Assembly: GCF_021018805.1 (NCBI RefSeq)
Contig: NC_086258.1
Coordinates: 22,520,692 to 22,584,691 of the forward strand
Source: Prinia subflava
Taxonomy: Eukaryota; Chordata; Aves; Passeriformes; Cisticolidae
Reading direction: 5' to 3'
DNA: 64,000 nucleotides
Shown piece by piece: positions 1 to 11,934 of the stretch (the first letter of the stretch is position 1; each line of letters begins with the position of its first letter). Position numbers and translations under genes: made by a program. Below the pieces are notes generated by a model. That model was not told the DNA's origin. It saw only the letters and a list, made by a program, of their open reading frames with translations, and ran no database searches.

Positions 1-678
1 ATCTGACTTGGGCAAAACAGAGCAGTGTCTTGAATGTAAATGCTTTTCCTTGCACCTCCCATTACAGAGCTAATAGTCCTGTAATTCACTTATCGAGAAA
101 TCTCCCCAAGATCCTTCCCTGCAATCCAATAAATAATAATAGTAACCACTCTATCAATTCATATTTCTGCAAGCTGGCACTGATTTATTTTTTTGGCTCT
201 TGCATTTGAAATAACCAAAAATATTCAAAGGAGTAATGAAAAAAAATCTCACTTTTAATTTTGAACTCAAGTTTGCCAACTTGGAAAGCCATTAATAATG
301 ATTTTCTGGTGAACATATATTCACTGGGTCTCCCCTTGGCAGCTGCATTTTGATGAAATCTCTTTATATCTGTATATCATATATGCAAATGAAATTATAA
401 TCACTTGTGGGGGACGAACAGTAGAAATCTGGGGACTCGCTTATATACCTTTGACTTAAAAGAAATTGTGCTCTTGTTACAAATACACAGGACAGGTCAG
501 TGGAAACTGCTCATGCCAAAGGGATTTTGTTCCTGGTGCAGTGCAGAGAAGGGCTCCTCACAACCACTTTTATCACCATGCTGCCTGGGAGTCCCCAGCT
601 GGAGATGTCTGTGCTTGCCCTGTGCAGCTCGCAGGCAGTGAGCCCCACAGCACCACCTCTGCCCCCCTGCACAGCAGG
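1..678. other. Non-coding stretch, no gene seen
   Basis: This is AT-rich unique sequence up to about 460, followed by more GC-rich sequence that leads into a CR1 element. Several short overlapping open frames on both strands cover the GC-rich part. They are rich in Cys, Pro, His and Ser, show no domain, and are typical of chance frames in GC-rich avian DNA. No splice-flanked exon, RNA gene or simple repeat stands out. Confidence 0.6.
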
Positions 679-1180
679 GACTGCTCCCAGCCCTGGGCAC
701 AGCACAGGAGGGACCTGCAGGTGCTGCAGAGAGCCCAGGGGAGGCACCAGGATGATTAGAGGGATGGAGTGGCTCTGGGAGAATTTTAGGATTTCTCAGT
801 CTGGAAAAGAGAAACTTTGGGGTGACCTAATTGACGCCTTTCAGTACTGGAAGAAGCCTGCAAGAAACATGAAGAGAGACTATTTACAACAGCCTGGAGT
901 GACAGGAAAATGGGGAATGGCTTCCCACTGCCACAGAGTAGGTTTAGATGGGATATTGGGAAGGAATTCCTCTGTGAGGTGGGCAGGCCCTGACACAGGG
1001 TGCCCAGAGCAGCTGTGGCTGCCCCTGGATCCCTGGCAGTGCCCAAGGCCAGGCTGGACACTGGGGCTTCGGGCAGCCTGGGACAGTGGAAGGTGTCCCT
1101 GCCATGGCAGGAGGGTGGAATGAAATGGATTTTAAGGTTCCATCCAACCCCAGCCATATTGTGATTCTGGGATTCTCTAG
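679..1180 (+). mobile_element. CR1 LINE fragment, 5'-truncated, 3' end present
   Basis: The sequence follows the 3' part of avian CR1 in order: the cagcacaggagggacctgcagg segment, the agagggatggag segment, the gaaactttggggtgacctaatt segment, ggtttagatgggatattggg, the gccctgg/gcccaaggccaggctgg block, and a terminal gtgattctgggattct tail. It is 5'-truncated, as almost all CR1 copies are, and keeps only the end of ORF2 and the 3' UTR. A 207-codon open frame covers it but has many substitutions relative to sister copies, and no reverse transcriptase motif is visible, so no product is expected. Scattered differences from the copies at 18 and 44 kb suggest an older insertion. Confidence 0.93.
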
Positions 1181-4100
1181 GTGTTCATGCTCTGTGGCTC
1201 TTTTGCTCAGGAGCTGTCAAAAGCCAATGTTCTGAAGGTCTGATGTTCCCAGACCGAGAGAAAAGGCCTGTTCAGGAAACCTGGCTGAAGGCAGTGTTCT
1301 CTCCATCAAGAAATAAGGATTAAATGAAGTGCTTCCTGCATGCAGTGGAATACTTGGACATACAATTTCCTGCCATGTGTTGCGCGCTGTTGGGTGCAGT
1401 TCCCAAAACTTGGGGCTCCCTGAGACTGATGCAAACCCTGCATTCCCAGCCTGGCTTCAGAGCTGCCTGGGCAGGATGGCCACAGCTCCCTGCAGACCCA
1501 GGAGCCCAGTGCCTGCCCCCATTCTCCATAGGAAATACTCTGCATATCTGTCATCCTGTGCCAGACAGGATGCAATGGACAGTCATGGGGTGGGCCCAGC
1601 TGAGTTGGGATTTGGTGAAAATAAAGTCAACAAGGACTAGGAGAGCAGTGGTGAGAGCAATGATTTGGTTCTCAAGTGCTGTCTTAGCTGCTACTTGTGT
1701 AAGGACAATGGGGGCTCCTTCCTGTAATGTGGAAATGTGGTAACCCCAAACCTATTGTGGTATGTCCCAAACAGGGCTGCAGTTCCCAAATCCCTCAGTA
1801 AGTGGAGGGAAGCCTGAAGAATGGTTGAAATTACAGGATGGGCAGCATAAATAAATGCCAAGAATTTCTCCTGTACATGGTACAGGAGATACATGGTACA
1901 TCTGGATTCATTCTATGGGCTCTTGTGGTGGAACAAAGCCAGTGCAAATGAAAAGACAGTTGGCCATTTCATAAATACACATGAACGTATGTATATAAAT
2001 ATGTCAATAACAGTATATTATTTTGCTGGGAAACACTGGTCTTTAATTCCTTGCCTGTGTTCCCTAGCCTCCCATCCAGCATGACTAGATTGTAATGGAT
2101 CTCATACTCGCTTCTTGATGGAAAGAAAAAAAATAGAGGTCTTTATCTATTCCTGTTTTGCTTTTCCCAGAAAGAACCACTCAAAAATAACATCATGTTT
2201 GGATTGCATGCAATTTTGTATTAACCAGAACAAATGAATACAAACTTGAGGTCATGGTCCAAATAGGGTAGAAATTAAAAGAAAGGAAAGACAGAGCAGG
2301 GCTAAAGGGTTGCCTGGGGCATGGGATTTCACAGCTGCTGAAATTCCAAAGTGGGAACCCGTACCATAGGGTGTAGGGTACCATATTTTTCCATTTTATT
2401 TCAGTAGATGGAATTTTAAAAGATTTTATTTCAAATGTCATGTTGATTAAGTTCATTTTGACTTTTATATTAAAACACTAATTGTATTACATATAAATGT
2501 TGACATTCTATTAATATATTAATACATTAATATTGTGAGATAATGTAACAGTCAATGCTAAATGAATGGAAATAACAGTGCACATACCAGATGTGTGAGT
2601 CCAAAAGAAACTGAAACTTCTTGTGGTTTCAGACATTTTCACAATTTGTTTCTGCCTCTCATTTAATCTCTTCTTCCTACTTTGGATCAGCTTAAACTAA
2701 CTCAGAGAGAGCTGCAAGGAACAAAAATCTTGCAGGTTGTACTGGTTCCCACACATCCTCCCATATCATGATTCATGACAGAATTTGGCTGTAGTTAAGT
2801 ACCCACTAACACTTGTTTTGCATGAGTATCTAGAGCTGGTTTGAAAGAGGGTCCCTTCCATCACATGGAAAATATGTTCACATTTTTCCTAAATTTTTAA
2901 ATAGAACTAAAAAAGAAAAAATATTTTGGCCTCTTGGTTTTCCAAAAACAAGTCCTTTTCCTTCATTTGAATCCTTGAAACTTGTTGCCAAAACCCCAAA
3001 GCTTTTGGATTTTTGTCCAGAAAATAATACAATTGAGTTTTGAGGTAGACTTTTGGCATGAAAGCAACATTTTGAGGTGAGCAGATGCTTTCTGTTGAAA
3101 AATGCCATCTTGTCAAAAGCACAGTCTCCCTTCTCAAAGGACATTTATGCAAAAAAATATTCCGTCAGCTCTGTTAGCATCCCTTATCCTCTCACCACCT
3201 CAGACACGGTGACTGCTTTTTAACAAGATGAGCTTTCCAAGAATAGTTACTGAGGAATTAGGAATTTTTGATCGTATCAGAGCTTGGTATACAGGATTAC
3301 AAAAGGAGCCAGTCTCATATTCCAAACCATGGCATCCACCTCTAATATGGCTCACTCTTAATAAAGTGATTCCACACTCCAATGCAGTTCCTCTGTTATA
3401 TAAATCTATATTTCCTTGGTGGGACATTGTGGTTGCTTTAAGAACCTGGAAGACATGAGTGTATCACATTCCAAACTTGGCATTGAGCAAGAAGCCACCA
3501 GAATTAAATCAAAGCATTTCTTCCTGGCAGGCAAAGCAAGTGTAATGAAAATTCCAGCCTTGATCCTCTGCCAGGGTAGGCAGCAAATCAAGTGCATGCC
3601 TACCACTCCCAAAGCCCAGTCCCTCTGTCTTGCCCAGGATGCCAACTACCAGAAGTACAAAGGATGAAAACAGCCCGCCAGACACAGCAAACCAAAGTGC
3701 TCTCTTCATTAAGAGGAGTTTATTACTCTCTTCTAGCTCCACCCAGGAGCAAATCCATCCTGCTCCATCATGTTGGGACTAACGAAGGGAGGTTGACTGC
3801 TCGTGGTCAGCTTGGCATTCCAGGAAAGCTTCGGAGATGTCTCCCCTACCCAGCACCTGACTGGATTACTCCCCCAAAAGATGCACATTCTTTCCAGCTG
3901 CAAGTTACAAGGTCTCTCCAGTTCTAAAGCCAAAATCCAGTGGGGCTGGATGGAGAACCAAAAGAAACACCACCAGGAGGAGACCGAGTTTGGAGAGCAG
4001 CAGGTTCACAAGGCTGCCTTACTTTCTCTCAGTCACGAAGGTCTGAGTAAAATCACTTATCAGAGCATGTGAAGATGCCTTTCTCCAAAGAAAACCGGTT

Positions 4101-4365
4101 TCAATGTGGCATTTCCAGCTAAGCTGGAGCTGCGGAGCTGTGCCAGACCATGTGCTGTACCCACCCAGGCAGCTCCCACTGTGAGAGATGCAGGGCCCAG
4201 CTACTTGGACAATACGGAGCCTCAAATGTCACTCAACCCCCAAGACAGGCATCACAGTGTCACAAACATTAATTGGGGAACTTGTGTTGGAGAACAATAT
4301 TCAGATCAGCTGCCTTTTGATGTTGGCACGCTGTGAATTCCCATCCCACTGGTGAATCTCCCTTC
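1181..4365. other. Unique non-coding stretch
   Basis: Mostly AT-rich unique sequence. It contains a 10-bp inverted repeat around 1867-1889 and a 14-bp AT palindrome (attaatatattaat) at 2510-2523. Open frames of up to 139 codons (1324-1743) and 111 codons (3592-3927) overlap frames on the opposite strand. They lack domain-like composition and splice signals I would trust, so I do not call a gene. No repeat family is recognised. Confidence 0.55.
1867..1900. repeat. 10-bp inverted repeat with overlapping 11-bp direct repeat
   Basis: TCTCCTGTAC at 1867-1876 and GTACAGGAGA at 1880-1889 are perfect reverse complements separated by ATG. The central TACATGGTACA (1874-1884) recurs at 1890-1900, giving a 16-bp period. 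The function is unknown; it could be a local slippage product or a protein-binding palindrome. Confidence 0.85.
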
Positions 4366-4622
4366 TCTCCTCTCCTCTCCTCTCCTCTCCTCTCCTCTCC
4401 TCTCCTCTCCTCTCCTCTCCTCTCCTCTCCTCTCCTCTCCTCTCCTCTCCTCTCCTCTCCTCTCCTCTCCTCTCCTCTCCTCTCCTCTCCTCTCCTCTCC
4501 TCTCCTCTCCTCTCCTCTCCTCTCCTCTCCTCTCCTCTCCTCTCCTCTCCTCTCCTCCTCCTCTCCTCTCCTCTCCTCTCCCCTCCCCTCCCCTCTCCGA
4601 ACCTCTCCTCTCCCCTCTTCTC
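4366..4622. repeat. (TCTCC)n pentanucleotide microsatellite
   Basis: There are 38 uninterrupted copies of TCTCC at 4366-4555. A decaying tail of TCC/CCCTC variants follows to about 4622. One strand is pure pyrimidine and the other pure purine (GGAGA), so both strands stay open in several frames and give low-complexity Leu/Ser or Arg/Glu-Gly frames that are not genes. The true length is probably polymorphic and may be wrong in the assembly. Confidence 0.98.
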
Positions 4623-6010
4623 TCTATGTGAAAACCAGACCCTCACACACCTTCATGGCTTGTCCCACCACCCTCTCCTGCCCTGGTCATCTGAGCCTGA
4701 CCCAGGTCAGCTGATGTGACAGGGGCAAAAAATCTTTGGTTAGATGGAAAAATCACACTTTGCCCTCATACGTTTTGTGCCTCCAGAGCAACTCCTCTGA
4801 GGCTATGGAATTGTTCCAAAGAGCAGAAATGAGGCTAAAAAGCCAGCCTTTCCTGCTTCCTTACCCGTGATGTAACTGCAGATAAAGCTTGGGAATATTG
4901 CCACAGTGCTGGATTTGGTGGGGGAGAGGAGAGAGTTTTGAAATGGCTCAGCCCTATTTTCTTAGGGACTATGGTGAGAACAAGGTCAGATCAACACTGA
5001 GTGCTTTTGAAGGTGACATGCAGCACTGAACAAGAAAGTGAAGCTTTGAAAATGCTGAACAAAAAAGGGACCTTTGAGATTTTTATTTGAAAGTTGGAGA
5101 AGCAGCATATCCCGATTAGTGAACACCTCCTTTAGAAAACACCAGCAGCTGTCTTGATCTATACATTTAATACAAGAAATGTGGTCATTAAATAATTAAT
5201 GTCTATAAGTGCCTAGCTATGAAAATGCAAAATGAAATATTAAATAGAGCTCGTAGCAAATGGAAGGGCTTCAGAAAGGGAAGGGAACGAATGAGAGCCA
5301 TGTCATTCACCATTCCCAGGAAACAGCCCCAAGGATCTGGAGCAAAATGAATCCAGGTGGATGAATATGAAGTGCTTGGGAACAGAAGCAAAGGTGGCTC
5401 ACCGATATTACTGTCAGCAGCCCTGACTCCTCATAAAGTGAGGAGATATGTCCCTCCCAACAGTGACTGCCTTTCTCCTTGTACCAAATTCAGCCCAAAT
5501 TTCATCAAGACACAGCTGAGCTGAGCCACAAGGTCTGCAGCTGAATATGAATAATGAAGAGTGCAACTCATGGAGATAACAGCACAAGCTGAGAAGTGTG
5601 TTCAGTCTCCCTTTCCATCCTGTCACGAGATTCTGATCCACTCCTGATGGAGAGGATGCTTTGGAGTGACCTGAGAGTAACCAGCCTTAGGTCAGAACAA
5701 GCCATTTCTCTTATCACTGCTGGCAAGAGCTGGGGTTATTAATTGTCTCAAGACCAAGGCAACCCAAGTAGAATGTTGATATAGCTATCAGGAGTATTCA
5801 GTGGTCAATAAACAGTTTGGAAGTGAACTTAAACCTCAGACTCCAGAGCTCAAAGTAACAGCTGTTAGGAACTAAGGCAAAATTACTGTGGGTTACAGAT
5901 AACCACATTCTGTCTTCTCCAGGCATTTGAAATCTTTGTCTGGCAGAAGCAGCAGTTTCAGGAAGATTATTTTTTTCAGGTTTTCCTGGACATTCTTCCT
6001 GAGATTTTCA
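4623..6010. other. Unique non-coding stretch
   Basis: Mixed-composition unique sequence between the pentanucleotide array and the poly-G run. Short open frames (60-75 codons) are present but carry no recognisable motif. I see no repeat family, no RNA gene and no convincing exon. Confidence 0.5.
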
Positions 6011-6045
6011 GGGGGTGGGGGGGGGGGGGGGGGGGGGGGCGCGGG
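6011..6045 (+). repeat. Poly-G tract (G5 T G23)
   Basis: Five G, one T, then 23 consecutive G at 6017-6039, followed by cgcgggg. A run this long is a G-quadruplex-prone mononucleotide repeat and hard to sequence, so its length is uncertain. It produces a poly-Pro/poly-Gly run in a 161-codon minus-strand frame (5893-6378), which is not a gene. Confidence 0.95.
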
Positions 6046-9000
6046 GAGGATACACACCTGTATTTCTGCTTTTCCAGGTGTCCTGATTGGAGCAGATGTG
6101 CTGTGTTCCCAGCCAGGCTGATGACTAGCAAGACACACATGCTGTGTCATGTGATAGATCCAACACTTCTGGTAAATGCTGGCCTCACCACATGTGCTCA
6201 TCTGCCTCCAGAAGGGCTGGACAGGAGCCCCACAGCTCACATCTGCCTGGGAAACCCTCAGCAAATGAGCAGCAGTGCTGGGTATGGGCAGACAGAGGGA
6301 AGACACCAGGTTCGATACCTCTGTTCCCATGACTAAACTGTTCTCTGTGGTCTCACAAAGTGCTGCTTTATGGTACAAAAGTTCCTATCCAACCATATGG
6401 ACTTTGAGTTACACCTCTACATCGGGATACTCCGTGGCGAGACTGCCCTGCCGTTCTCTGCCCCAAGAATTATCACCAGCACCAAATAGTAAAAGGGAGA
6501 GGAGCAAATGCAGATATGTAGGAGAAGCTTGTAAAACAGGGAGATTTTGGCTCTTATGTGGAACAGCTTTTTCCAGCAGGCAGAGGAGCTAATCAATAAA
6601 TGGGATTTTTCAAGGAAAAGTAAAGGCATTATGTTGAGCATGAGCAGAAGGGATCAGTTCTGGATCCAGGGCAGCTCTCCCTCACTTGGGTTTTATAGTC
6701 CAATTCAAGACATCAAAAGGTGCTTCCTTGAAAAATCAGAAGAGACTCTCATCTGACTCATTTCATAACATGGGGCCACATTTGTACTGGGTGAAGTGTC
6801 CACAAACCCAACCCAGCAAACTTACAAGCAGCTCAGATGTATCCTGTGCAGCTTGAAAATGGGAATCTCTTTCACGTGATGCCCTCCAAGTCCTCAGTAG
6901 AAGGAAAGTTGGAATGCTTTCAGTCATCCCCAGCTAACTGTATATTCAGTATTTTCTGTATTTATTTCTAACTCCAGTATTAAGCAAACAACTCAAGTCC
7001 TGTGATGCTCATACAATTAAATGTATCATTTTCCCATCAACTGCTTGGCTGTGCCAAGCTGAGCAGCTCAGATCTCTTTACCATATGGAATGAATCTGCC
7101 TGCACAAGACTCGAATGTGACAATTAGAAATGGGATGGATTTCCCCCCAGCCCCCATAAGCAGCAAAGAAGTCTGGAAGCCTTTAGTAGGGCTGGGAGGA
7201 TTTTGCTGGATCAAGAGACCTAAAGGTAAACTGGAGCTCAACCAGGAGCTTCAACTGATTGCCCTCATGGGAGGTGGTATGAGGGACCCATGTGGAGGCT
7301 CTTGCCCAAGTCTTCCTGTCTTAAGCAAGACTAATGGTCTGGCTGCAGAGCTCCAGGGTAGCTCCCAGGATGCTGCTTAGGGAGCTCCCTCCAGCCACAT
7401 CCTGGTATAAAGATTCTAAATTTGAGAAATTGCAGTGGTCAGTCCCATGGCCATTCAGCTGGAGCTTTCCTAGATGCTTGTTAGAGATGAGGTGAATCCT
7501 GATCCTTTTAAAGCCATGAGAGCTCCAGTTCAAAACTGTCTAATACACAATTCCCAAAGGCAATGGAAGGTACCAACATTTGCTCCCTGTCCCCTTTACT
7601 AAAGCAGGAACTGCTCTCTAAAAGAGCACCATGAAAGTTTAGCTGCAAAGGAAGTGCTTGGCACTCTGCAAAGAGCACAAAGAGACTTCCCTTTTCCCAG
7701 AGTTACTGCAGGCTGTACTTGTCTCATGCCCATCTTGCAGCTGATGATCTCTGAGGAAAATAGGACACTGCTCTGCAGGACAGGCTGTGCTGCCAGGGCT
7801 GAGCGTGGCAGTTCCTTTCACAGCCATGGATATTACAGAGGAATTAAACCTGAGCCCCTCTGCACTTGCTGAACCACATCTGACCTTCTCTTTTTTAACC
7901 TCCTGAGACTACCTTGATCTTCTTCATTTTCCCACTGCTCCCAAGGTTAGGTTACACCCTTCATTCTGGACTCTGTTTTAAGTCTCCCATGAATACCAGT
8001 GTCAGATCTCCACACAGCTATCTCAGGAATGTGGCCAAGCTGATCTCCATGCTTACTCAAGGTGACATTGATTCATTCTCCCTCTCCCTGCCCCGATTAC
8101 ACTTTGAGAGTGTGCCTCATAACAACCTTGCTCATCCTCCACCATCACCCAGTTCCCATCGGTGACCTCCACCTTTGTCAGCCCCTGCTCTGGGATTTAG
8201 GATCTTCTCATCAATAGGACATGCAGCCAGAGGCACTTAAGAGTGTGGGAATAGGCAGAGAAGTTATATTTAGAGATGTATTCAAAGTCAGATTTTGAAC
8301 TGAGGTTCTGTCCCTACACTCCAATTATTTCCTTCTCACACACTAAGCAGCAACTGGGCATAGCTACAGAGAAGGCAAAAGAGCTGGAATAGGAGGACTA
8401 TCCCCAGATTCTGAGCCCAAGAACCATCCAAACAGAAGCATTTGCATTTAAAGTGGTTTGCAAGAAATTTCTTCCAATGCCCGTCCCCTCCTATGGGCCT
8501 ACAGGCTGCTCATGGCCTGGACCCACAGCACCTGGTGAGTGTCTGTGCTCAAGGCAATGCTGAAAAGAGACATCTCTGCTTAACCACTGAGGTGTTCTAT
8601 TTATACTGTGTAGCTGAAGGGTGTTTAGGCAAAAGACAAAGGTTTATAAAACTTCCAGGTCTTTGTTTTTGCCTGGGAGAGCTTAAATAAAGGATTCTGC
8701 TTTGGAAAAACTAAAAACAGCAAGGGAAAAAATAGACAGATAGACATCTGGAGGGCTGAGCAAACCCCTCTCCTCAGGCTGACCTAGTTACAGTGTTTGG
8801 GGAGAGATTTGCAATCCTGTTCAACAGGAGGAACAAGCAGCTGAGGGCTGAATTCAGCTTTAGAGTAAACAAACAGAGCTCTCACCACAGCAGCCCTGCA
8901 CTTTTCCACCAGGTCTCCATCTGATCATGGTCACCAAGAGCTGCAAACCCTCTATCCATCATTGAATGGGCAGCTTGGAGCAAGTGCTCTGCGCAGTGAT

Positions 9001-9360
9001 GCCAGGAGATCACAGATAAATCATGGCTGGTTTATGTGGCATCTCCAGGGCTGACTGATGTGCTCATGGCTCACAGATGGCAGCTCTCCCCAGCACAGCC
9101 CTGTGGCTCCGTCTGAGGCTCCTGTGCACCAGAAATAGTGAGAACAAAGACCTGGATAGTGCCTCAGAAAAGGGAACCAGCCACAGCAGCCCTGCTTCCT
9201 CCTGCTCCACACGTGGCCCTGGAGACACAAGTCCTGTGAAGGTGACACATCACACCACAGCCATGGTCAAGTCAAATAAATAACTTTCTACATCAGCAGA
9301 TAGTGACTGGACAAGGGAGAAAGATTTTCAATGAAAAGAGAAGATATTTAGATTTACTTA
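6046..9360. other. Unique non-coding stretch
   Basis: No repeat family or RNA gene is recognised. Open frames of 60-105 codons occur on both strands, overlapping one another. The 96-codon plus frame at 7090-7380 was examined. It has a Met start but no conserved motif, and its ending is not tied to a clear donor site. Nothing here is supported as coding. Confidence 0.5.
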
Positions 9361-9565
9361 GAGTGTAGGCAGGCCCTGGCACAAGGTGCTCAGAGCAGCT
9401 GTGGCTGCCCCTGGATTCCTGGCAGTGCCCAAGGTCAGGCTGGACACTGGGGCTGGGAGCAGCCTGGGGCAGTGGGAGGTGTCCCTGCCATCGCAGGGGT
9501 GGGAATGAGATGATCTTTAACGTCCCTCCAACCTAAACCATTCTGGGATTCTGGGATTCTATGAG
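9361..9565 (+). mobile_element. CR1 LINE 3' tail
   Basis: A short CR1 3' fragment. It begins near the gtaggcaggccctggcacaagg segment, continues through gctgcccctggattcctggcag and the caaggtcaggctggac block, and ends ccattctgggattctgggattctatga. That ending holds three copies of the CR1 terminal 8-mer. The 5' truncation removes all coding sequence. Confidence 0.93.
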
Positions 9566-10165
9566 ATCAACTGGAATTGCAATTCACTGCCTGTGTTCCC
9601 CCAAAAGCTGACAAAAGCAGTACCTTTCACACCTTCAAGTGAAGAAATTGTTGAAATATTTTGCAGGTTTTCTGCAAATCAAAACTATTTTTTAAGTTTA
9701 AAAAAGTAGGAACTAAAAGTGATGACCACGGGATGTTTTTTGCAGGTTGAAGTCCATCCACAAGCTGAAGTCCATCTCCTGGCAGAGCTGGGACAAAGTG
9801 CAGGTTTGACTAGACACTGCCAAACACACCTGCAGGGATTTTTCACACTCAACTTCATGTCTTTCAAGTTGCTACTAATAACCTTTTACCAAAACCAATT
9901 TCGATTTAAAATCATGTTATTTATAGCAAAGATGATATTTATTAATGATTATTATTGCAAGATTTTATTCATGCTACTTAGAGTAAAAGCCTAAATGTTT
10001 CCCAAGAGCTGGCTTTTGTTCATTTAAGAAAGGCTTCTGAAAGGCAACATTTGTAAAGCAAGTTGCTCGAGGTATTTTGGCATGAACTCTTCTAGTTGTG
10101 CACAGGAGGGCAACACAGGCAAACACCGTAGTGAGATAAACAGAAGGGTGTTTTGGAAACATGTG

Positions 10166-10205
10166 GCTCTGAATCAGTGTTTTGGCCGTCATGCTGATTC
10201 AGAGC
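10166..10205. repeat. Perfect 12-bp inverted repeat (hairpin)
   Basis: GCTCTGAATCAG (10166-10177) and CTGATTCAGAGC (10194-10205) are exact reverse complements with a 16-nt loop. Each arm contains CTGAWTCAG, itself a near-palindrome resembling an AP-1/NF-E2-type TGANTCA site. Pairing beyond the 12 bp is weak, so this is short for a microRNA precursor. Paired binding sites or a chance hairpin are the alternatives. Confidence 0.85.
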
Positions 10206-11331
10206 TGAGTTGTGCAGGTCTTGCCCAACCCAGAACAACAGAGGAAAAATTATCTCTGATAAAACAGGGTCAGAGGGATGAATTTCTGAACTGAAATAAT
10301 GAAGCCAATGAGAAGACTTCAGGGTGACAGTGCTGGTGCCAGATAAAGGTCAAAGAGGAGGAAGCCTGTTGGTCACAAACAAAACGAGCCCCAGCGTCCC
10401 TATCAGGGAGACCTTGGAGAGATGCCAGGTCCTGTAAACGCCACCTCCCGGGTCAGTGTCCTTCAATTCATGACCAGGACAATTTGTACCCTGAATTTTG
10501 CTGCGAGGGATGTGCACTCTGGACTGACAAGAAACCCAGTGTTTGCTGTAACAGCCTCCCCTTCATGATAAAATCTGCCCTTGGGACAGTCCCATCGATC
10601 TCCTAAACAGCCAGACCTCCTGTGAATCCTCAGCAGCACCCCAAAACCAATTTATTTCCTACTGGGTCTTAAGACAGCTCACAATATGCCAGCAGACTCC
10701 AGCACATTGTGCCAGACCAAGCCCACATTGCTGTTAATATCTTCAGCCCCTCCCTCCCTCAATATCTGCTCAATTTTTCTTCATTATAAGCACAAAAAAG
10801 ACTGACCTAATAAAAGTAAAGGCTGAGGAGGAAAGGCAGGAATTGTCTTCAGATCTGAGCACTGAAATGTTTCATGCTCTCTCAGAGATCTTGGAGCTCT
10901 CCAAACTTTGTCAAGATCTGGTGCTATTTGGGTCTTGCTTTGCAGCAGAGCCCTAGAATATTCCAATTTTAAGCAAACAAAGAAGGAAAACCCCCAAAAT
11001 CCCAGCCCCTCATTGCCTCAAACCAAAAAGTGGATTCTTTCTGTTTTAACCAAACCTCATTACTGTAGATGAAAAATGTAAGTTTGGGAAGAAAATGTGC
11101 AGCCTGCTGATAAGATTTGTTTGGTTTTTTTGTAAAACAAACCAGCAAGGCTGGATTGAAAATTTCCAGTCTACTTTATATTTTCCTCTGCTGCTAAACA
11201 TCAGATGGCATCCACACAGTTTGGAACCCTCTGTTTGAAAAGCCAGAGATTATTTGCTAAGGGTGGCCTAGAGCGGTGTCCAGTCCCTCCCTCCATTATC
11301 CATATCCCATGCACCTTACAGATCTTAAATA

Positions 11332-11405
11332 TGTCTATTTAGAGTCTGTGTCTAAATATGTACATTTATTCTAAAAAAATATAATAATTGATGTCTAAAT
11401 AGACA
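11332..11405. repeat. 12-bp AT-rich inverted repeat, 50-nt spacer
   Basis: TGTCTATTTAGA (11332-11343) is the exact reverse complement of TCTAAATAGACA (11394-11405). A third partial arm, TCTAAATA, lies at 11351-11358. This could be a decayed small inverted repeat or a coincidence in AT-rich sequence. Confidence 0.8.
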
Positions 11406-11650
11406 ATAGACCTGATTATGAGGCTAACGTTGTCTGCATCTGTGGGGTCTGAGGTAGAGGTGCTCTCATCTATCTCAAGCTCAAGCACTTGGAGACAAGA
11501 ACAAGATAAGGGAGTAGCAGATGTCAGATTTTCCAACAATTTCTATTGATGTTCAACCCCTTTCTCCTATGGCTTGTGAGTGTGGTGCCCACTGTGTGGA
11601 GACCTCACAGCACCTTCTAGTGTCTGAAGGGATTAAGGAAGATGGAGCTG

Positions 11651-11934
11651 GACTTCTCATCAGGAACTGGAGGGCCAGGACAAGGGGGAATGGCTTCAGT
11701 GACAGAGTAGGTCTAAATGAGACATGAGGAAGGAATTCCTCCCTGGGAGGGCAGGCAGCCCTGGCACAGGGTGTCCAAAGCAGCTGTAGCTGCCCCTGGA
11801 TCCTTGGCAGTGTGCAAGGCCAGGCTGGACTGGGCTTAGAGCACCCCAAGATAGTGGAAGGTCCCTGCTGGAGTTAGACAGGCTTTAAGGTTCCTTCCAA
11901 CCCAAATCATTCCATGATTCTATTTTTCTATGAA
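11651..11934 (+). mobile_element. CR1 LINE 3' fragment
   Basis: The sequence begins around aactggagggccaggacaaggggg and follows CR1 through gacagagtaggtctaaatgag, the caggcagccctggcacagggtg segment and the gcaaggccaggctgg block. It ends with ttccttccaacccaaatcattccatgattct and a second ttctatga. Small deletions relative to sister copies (for example around ggaaggtccctgctgg) suggest an older insertion. Confidence 0.92.

Larger units (their letters stand above)
9566..11650. other. Unique non-coding stretch with inverted repeats
   Basis: Holds an imperfect local duplication of gaagtccatc at about 9748-9780, a perfect 12-bp inverted repeat at 10166-10205 and a 12-bp AT-rich inverted repeat at 11332-11405. 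Open frames are all under 100 codons and lack coding character. A few CpG dinucleotides cluster at 10385-10455 (acgagccccagcgtcc, aaacgccacctcccggg), but not densely enough for a CpG island. Confidence 0.5.

Noticed and set aside
500..1123. 207-codon plus-strand open frame
   Set aside because: It runs from GC-rich flank into a decayed CR1 3' end. No reverse transcriptase or other motif is seen, and sister CR1 copies do not preserve the frame.
4269..4719. Long frames on both strands, Arg/Glu/Gly- or Leu/Ser-rich
   Set aside because: Direct translations of the TCTCC repeat in different frames.
5893..6378. 161-codon minus-strand frame with poly-Pro
   Set aside because: The Pro run is the poly-G tract read on the minus strand. 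The rest has no domain.
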